Position numbers and translations under genes: made by a program | Notes under the pieces: model-generated | The model's input: only the letters and a program-made list of their open reading frames with translations | Told to the model about the DNA's origin: nothing | Database searches by the model: none | Part shown: positions 36,199 through 37,540 of the stretch, in pieces | How positions within the stretch are numbered: the first letter of the stretch is position 1 | Layout: every line of letters begins with the position of its first letter | Assembly: GCA_946186945.1 (NCBI GenBank) | Contig: CAMHPC010000010.1 | Location: 1 to 37,540, forward strand | From: an uncultured Prevotella sp. | GTDB lineage: Bacteria; Bacteroidota; Bacteroidia; Bacteroidales; Bacteroidaceae | Length of the DNA: 37,540 bases | Direction of reading: 5' to 3'

Positions 36199-37403
36199 GC
36201 ATAGGCATACTTATTCTGTTGGGCGTGGTGGCAGCCGCGTTTCTGGCATTCAAGGTAGGCGACGTATTCTCGCCGTGGTTTCTCACCGTGATAGTATGGT
36301 TTGGCATCCTGCTGATGTTTCAGTTCGACACCCTGCTCTATCCCCTTGGCGACCGTTTCTACACCAGCCTCCTACTCTGGATACCCATCTTCTGCGGTGC
36401 CTCCATACTGACATACTACGCCCTACCCTCTACCACCACGGACAACAAGCACAAAGAGCCGATGCAGGCGATAGATGTCAACAATACCATATTCAATGTG
36501 CTCTTCTACCTCTCGCTGGTTCTCACCCCCCTGTATCTGTATCGCATCATGCAGACCATCATGATGTTTGACACCTCCGACATGCTGTACAACCTACGTA
36601 TACTGGCAGTGCACGGCGAACAGAGTTACGGCATACTCAACTACACCTACGTCATCAACATGTCGCTGTTGGCAGTAGGCATCTGGCACTATCCGAAGAT
36701 ACCTTTGTGGAAACTGCTGGCCATATATTTCGTGTGTGGCATCAGTGCCTTCGCCATCATGGAGAAAGGCATGATATTCTTTTTCCTGGCAGCCACGGTA
36801 TTCGTACTGTACGAGAAGCGCGTGATCAGGATGCGCACCATCATCATCTGGGGACTGGTGATAGTGGTATTGTTTTTCCTGATGAACATGGCTCGCGACA
36901 GCAGCGAACTGGATGATGACGAGCGCATGACCTTCTTAGACTTTCTGGCTGTTTACCTCCTCTCCCCCTCCGTGGCATACGACCGAATAAGCGAGGACAT
37001 GTCGGGTCAGTGGGGCACCAACACCTTCTATACCGTCTATCTCTTTCTGAACCGTTTCGGCTTTAATTTCGAACAGGGTGCGAAGTTGCAAGACTTCGTA
37101 TGGGTACCTCTTCCCACCAATGTATACACCATCTTCCAACCTTTCTACCAGGACTTCGGTCAGAAGGGCATAGCCATGTTTGCCCTGCTCTACGGCACCC
37201 TCTCAGGCTGGGTGTACCGTCTGTTCCGCAACGGCAGTCGTTACGGCCGCTGCATATACATCTATTTCGTGTATGTGCTGGTGCTGCAGTTCTTCCAGGA
37301 CAACCTTCTCCAGAGCACGGTGATAGTGCTTCAATTCCTCTTCTTCGTATGGCTGATGACTCAGCAAAAATACTACGTGAATTGGGGGAATGATGTAAAA
37401 TAA
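36195..37403 (+). CDS. Wzy-like O-antigen/exopolysaccharide polymerase
   Basis: This 402-residue integral membrane protein has about ten hydrophobic helices and a large loop near residues 225-305 (SSELDDDERMTFLDFLAVYL onwards), as in Wzy-type polymerases. It should join flipped repeat units in the periplasm. Wzy proteins share little sequence, so the call rests on topology, the FGFNFEQG / VWVPLPTNVYT segment seen in this polymerase group, and the neighbours Wzx and Wzz. The start overlaps the end of the second wzz as ATGA. Confidence 0.75.
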   Translation: MSIGILILLGVVAAAFLAFKVGDVFSPWFLTVIVWFGILLMFQFDTLLYPLGDRFYTSLLLWIPIFCGASILTYYALPSTTTDNKHKEPMQAIDVNNTIFNVLFYLSLVLTPLYLYRIMQTIMMFDTSDMLYNLRILAVHGEQSYGILNYTYVINMSLLAVGIWHYPKIPLWKLLAIYFVCGISAFAIMEKGMIFFFLAATVFVLYEKRVIRMRTIIIWGLVIVVLFFLMNMARDSSELDDDERMTFLDFLAVYLLSPSVAYDRISEDMSGQWGTNTFYTVYLFLNRFGFNFEQGAKLQDFVWVPLPTNVYTIFQPFYQDFGQKGIAMFALLYGTLSGWVYRLFRNGSRYGRCIYIYFVYVLVLQFFQDNLLQSTVIVLQFLFFVWLMTQQKYYVNWGNDVK

Positions 37404-37445
37404 GGCGATTTTTTTAAAGTGTGATATTGCATATCAATTTTCTTA

Positions 37446-37453
37446 TATTTTTG
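37446..37453 (+). promoter_or_regulatory. Possible -7 box after the Wzy gene
   Basis: TATTTTTG matches TAnnTTTG and lies in an AT-rich gap. No -33 element at the usual distance is seen, and the gene it would serve is outside the window. Confidence 0.25.
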
Positions 37454-37484
37454 AGGCCGATAAAAAGGTTGGGACGTTTTTTTA

Positions 37485-37503
37485 TGCACGCAAGATGCGT
37501 GCG
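37485..37503. repeat. Short perfect hairpin
   Basis: GCACGCA (37486-37492) and TGCGTGC (37496-37502) form a 7-bp stem with a 3-nt loop, extended by a T-G pair. It is preceded by a run of seven Ts. On the minus strand, the reverse order would place the hairpin followed by A-rich sequence, so it is not a standard terminator in either direction. Confidence 0.4.
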
Positions 37504-37518
37504 CTCCTAAAATAATTT

Positions 37519-37535
37519 TGCCGCCTTCGGCGGCA
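37519..37535. repeat. GC-rich palindrome like the one at 2068-2084
   Basis: TGCCGCC (37519-37525) and GGCGGCA (37529-37535) form a perfect 7-bp stem with loop TTC. The design (TGxCGCC, 3-nt loop ending TC, GGCGxCA) matches the palindrome near 2068. Confidence 0.45.
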
Positions 37536-37540
37536 GAAGG

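Overview
The window looks like chromosomal DNA of a member of the Bacteroidales, most likely Prevotella or a close relative. The evidence is: repeated promoter elements of the form TAnnTTTG, which is the Bacteroidota -7 box, about 25-55 nt before starts; few Shine-Dalgarno sequences; a TonB-dependent receptor; a MetA with acetyl-type residues; a U32 protein of RlhA type; ABC-F; M13; and an exopolysaccharide locus with a large SLBB export protein and tandem Wzz proteins. The species call is an inference from gene content.

Layout. (1) 1-2170: the start of an unknown leftward gene, an insertion sequence of the IS256-like zinc-ribbon type with doubled terminal repeats, and an orphan STAS-like protein. 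(2) 2097-12532: leftward core genes. A tight operon runs abcF, M13 peptidase, metA, U32/rlhA-like and a membrane zinc-ribbon protein. It is followed by a TonB-dependent receptor with its own promoter and terminator. (3) 12656-15337: rightward clpB. (4) 15376-23864: an accessory, visibly AT-richer block interrupted by a GC-richer topB. It holds a RecQ helicase fused to a phosphoribosyltransferase, translationally linked to a DprA-like protein, then topB, then an EcoRII-type restriction-modification pair (Dcm-like methylase plus EcoRII-like endonuclease), then the stump of an S24 peptidase. (5) 23948-25493: a leftward group (RsiV/DUF3298-like exported protein, HD-domain protein, tiny ORF). (6) 25539-28552: rightward envelope-type genes (M15 peptidase, tandem-SH3 protein, TPR protein). 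(7) 28653-37403: the first part of an exopolysaccharide/capsule operon with a phosphoglycosyl transferase, SLBB export protein, Wzx flippase, GT2 glycosyltransferase, two Wzz proteins and a Wzy polymerase.

The most interesting part is 15.4-23.9 kb, a likely defence island. The PRTase plus DprA pairing resembles the two-gene ShosTA anti-phage system, but here the PRTase is the tail of a full RecQ-like helicase. That is a different architecture and may be a distinct system. The neighbouring EcoRII-type R-M pair supports the island reading. In the exopolysaccharide operon, the genes together would start a lipid-linked repeat unit, flip it, polymerise it to controlled length and export it; most of the glycosyltransferases must lie downstream of the window.
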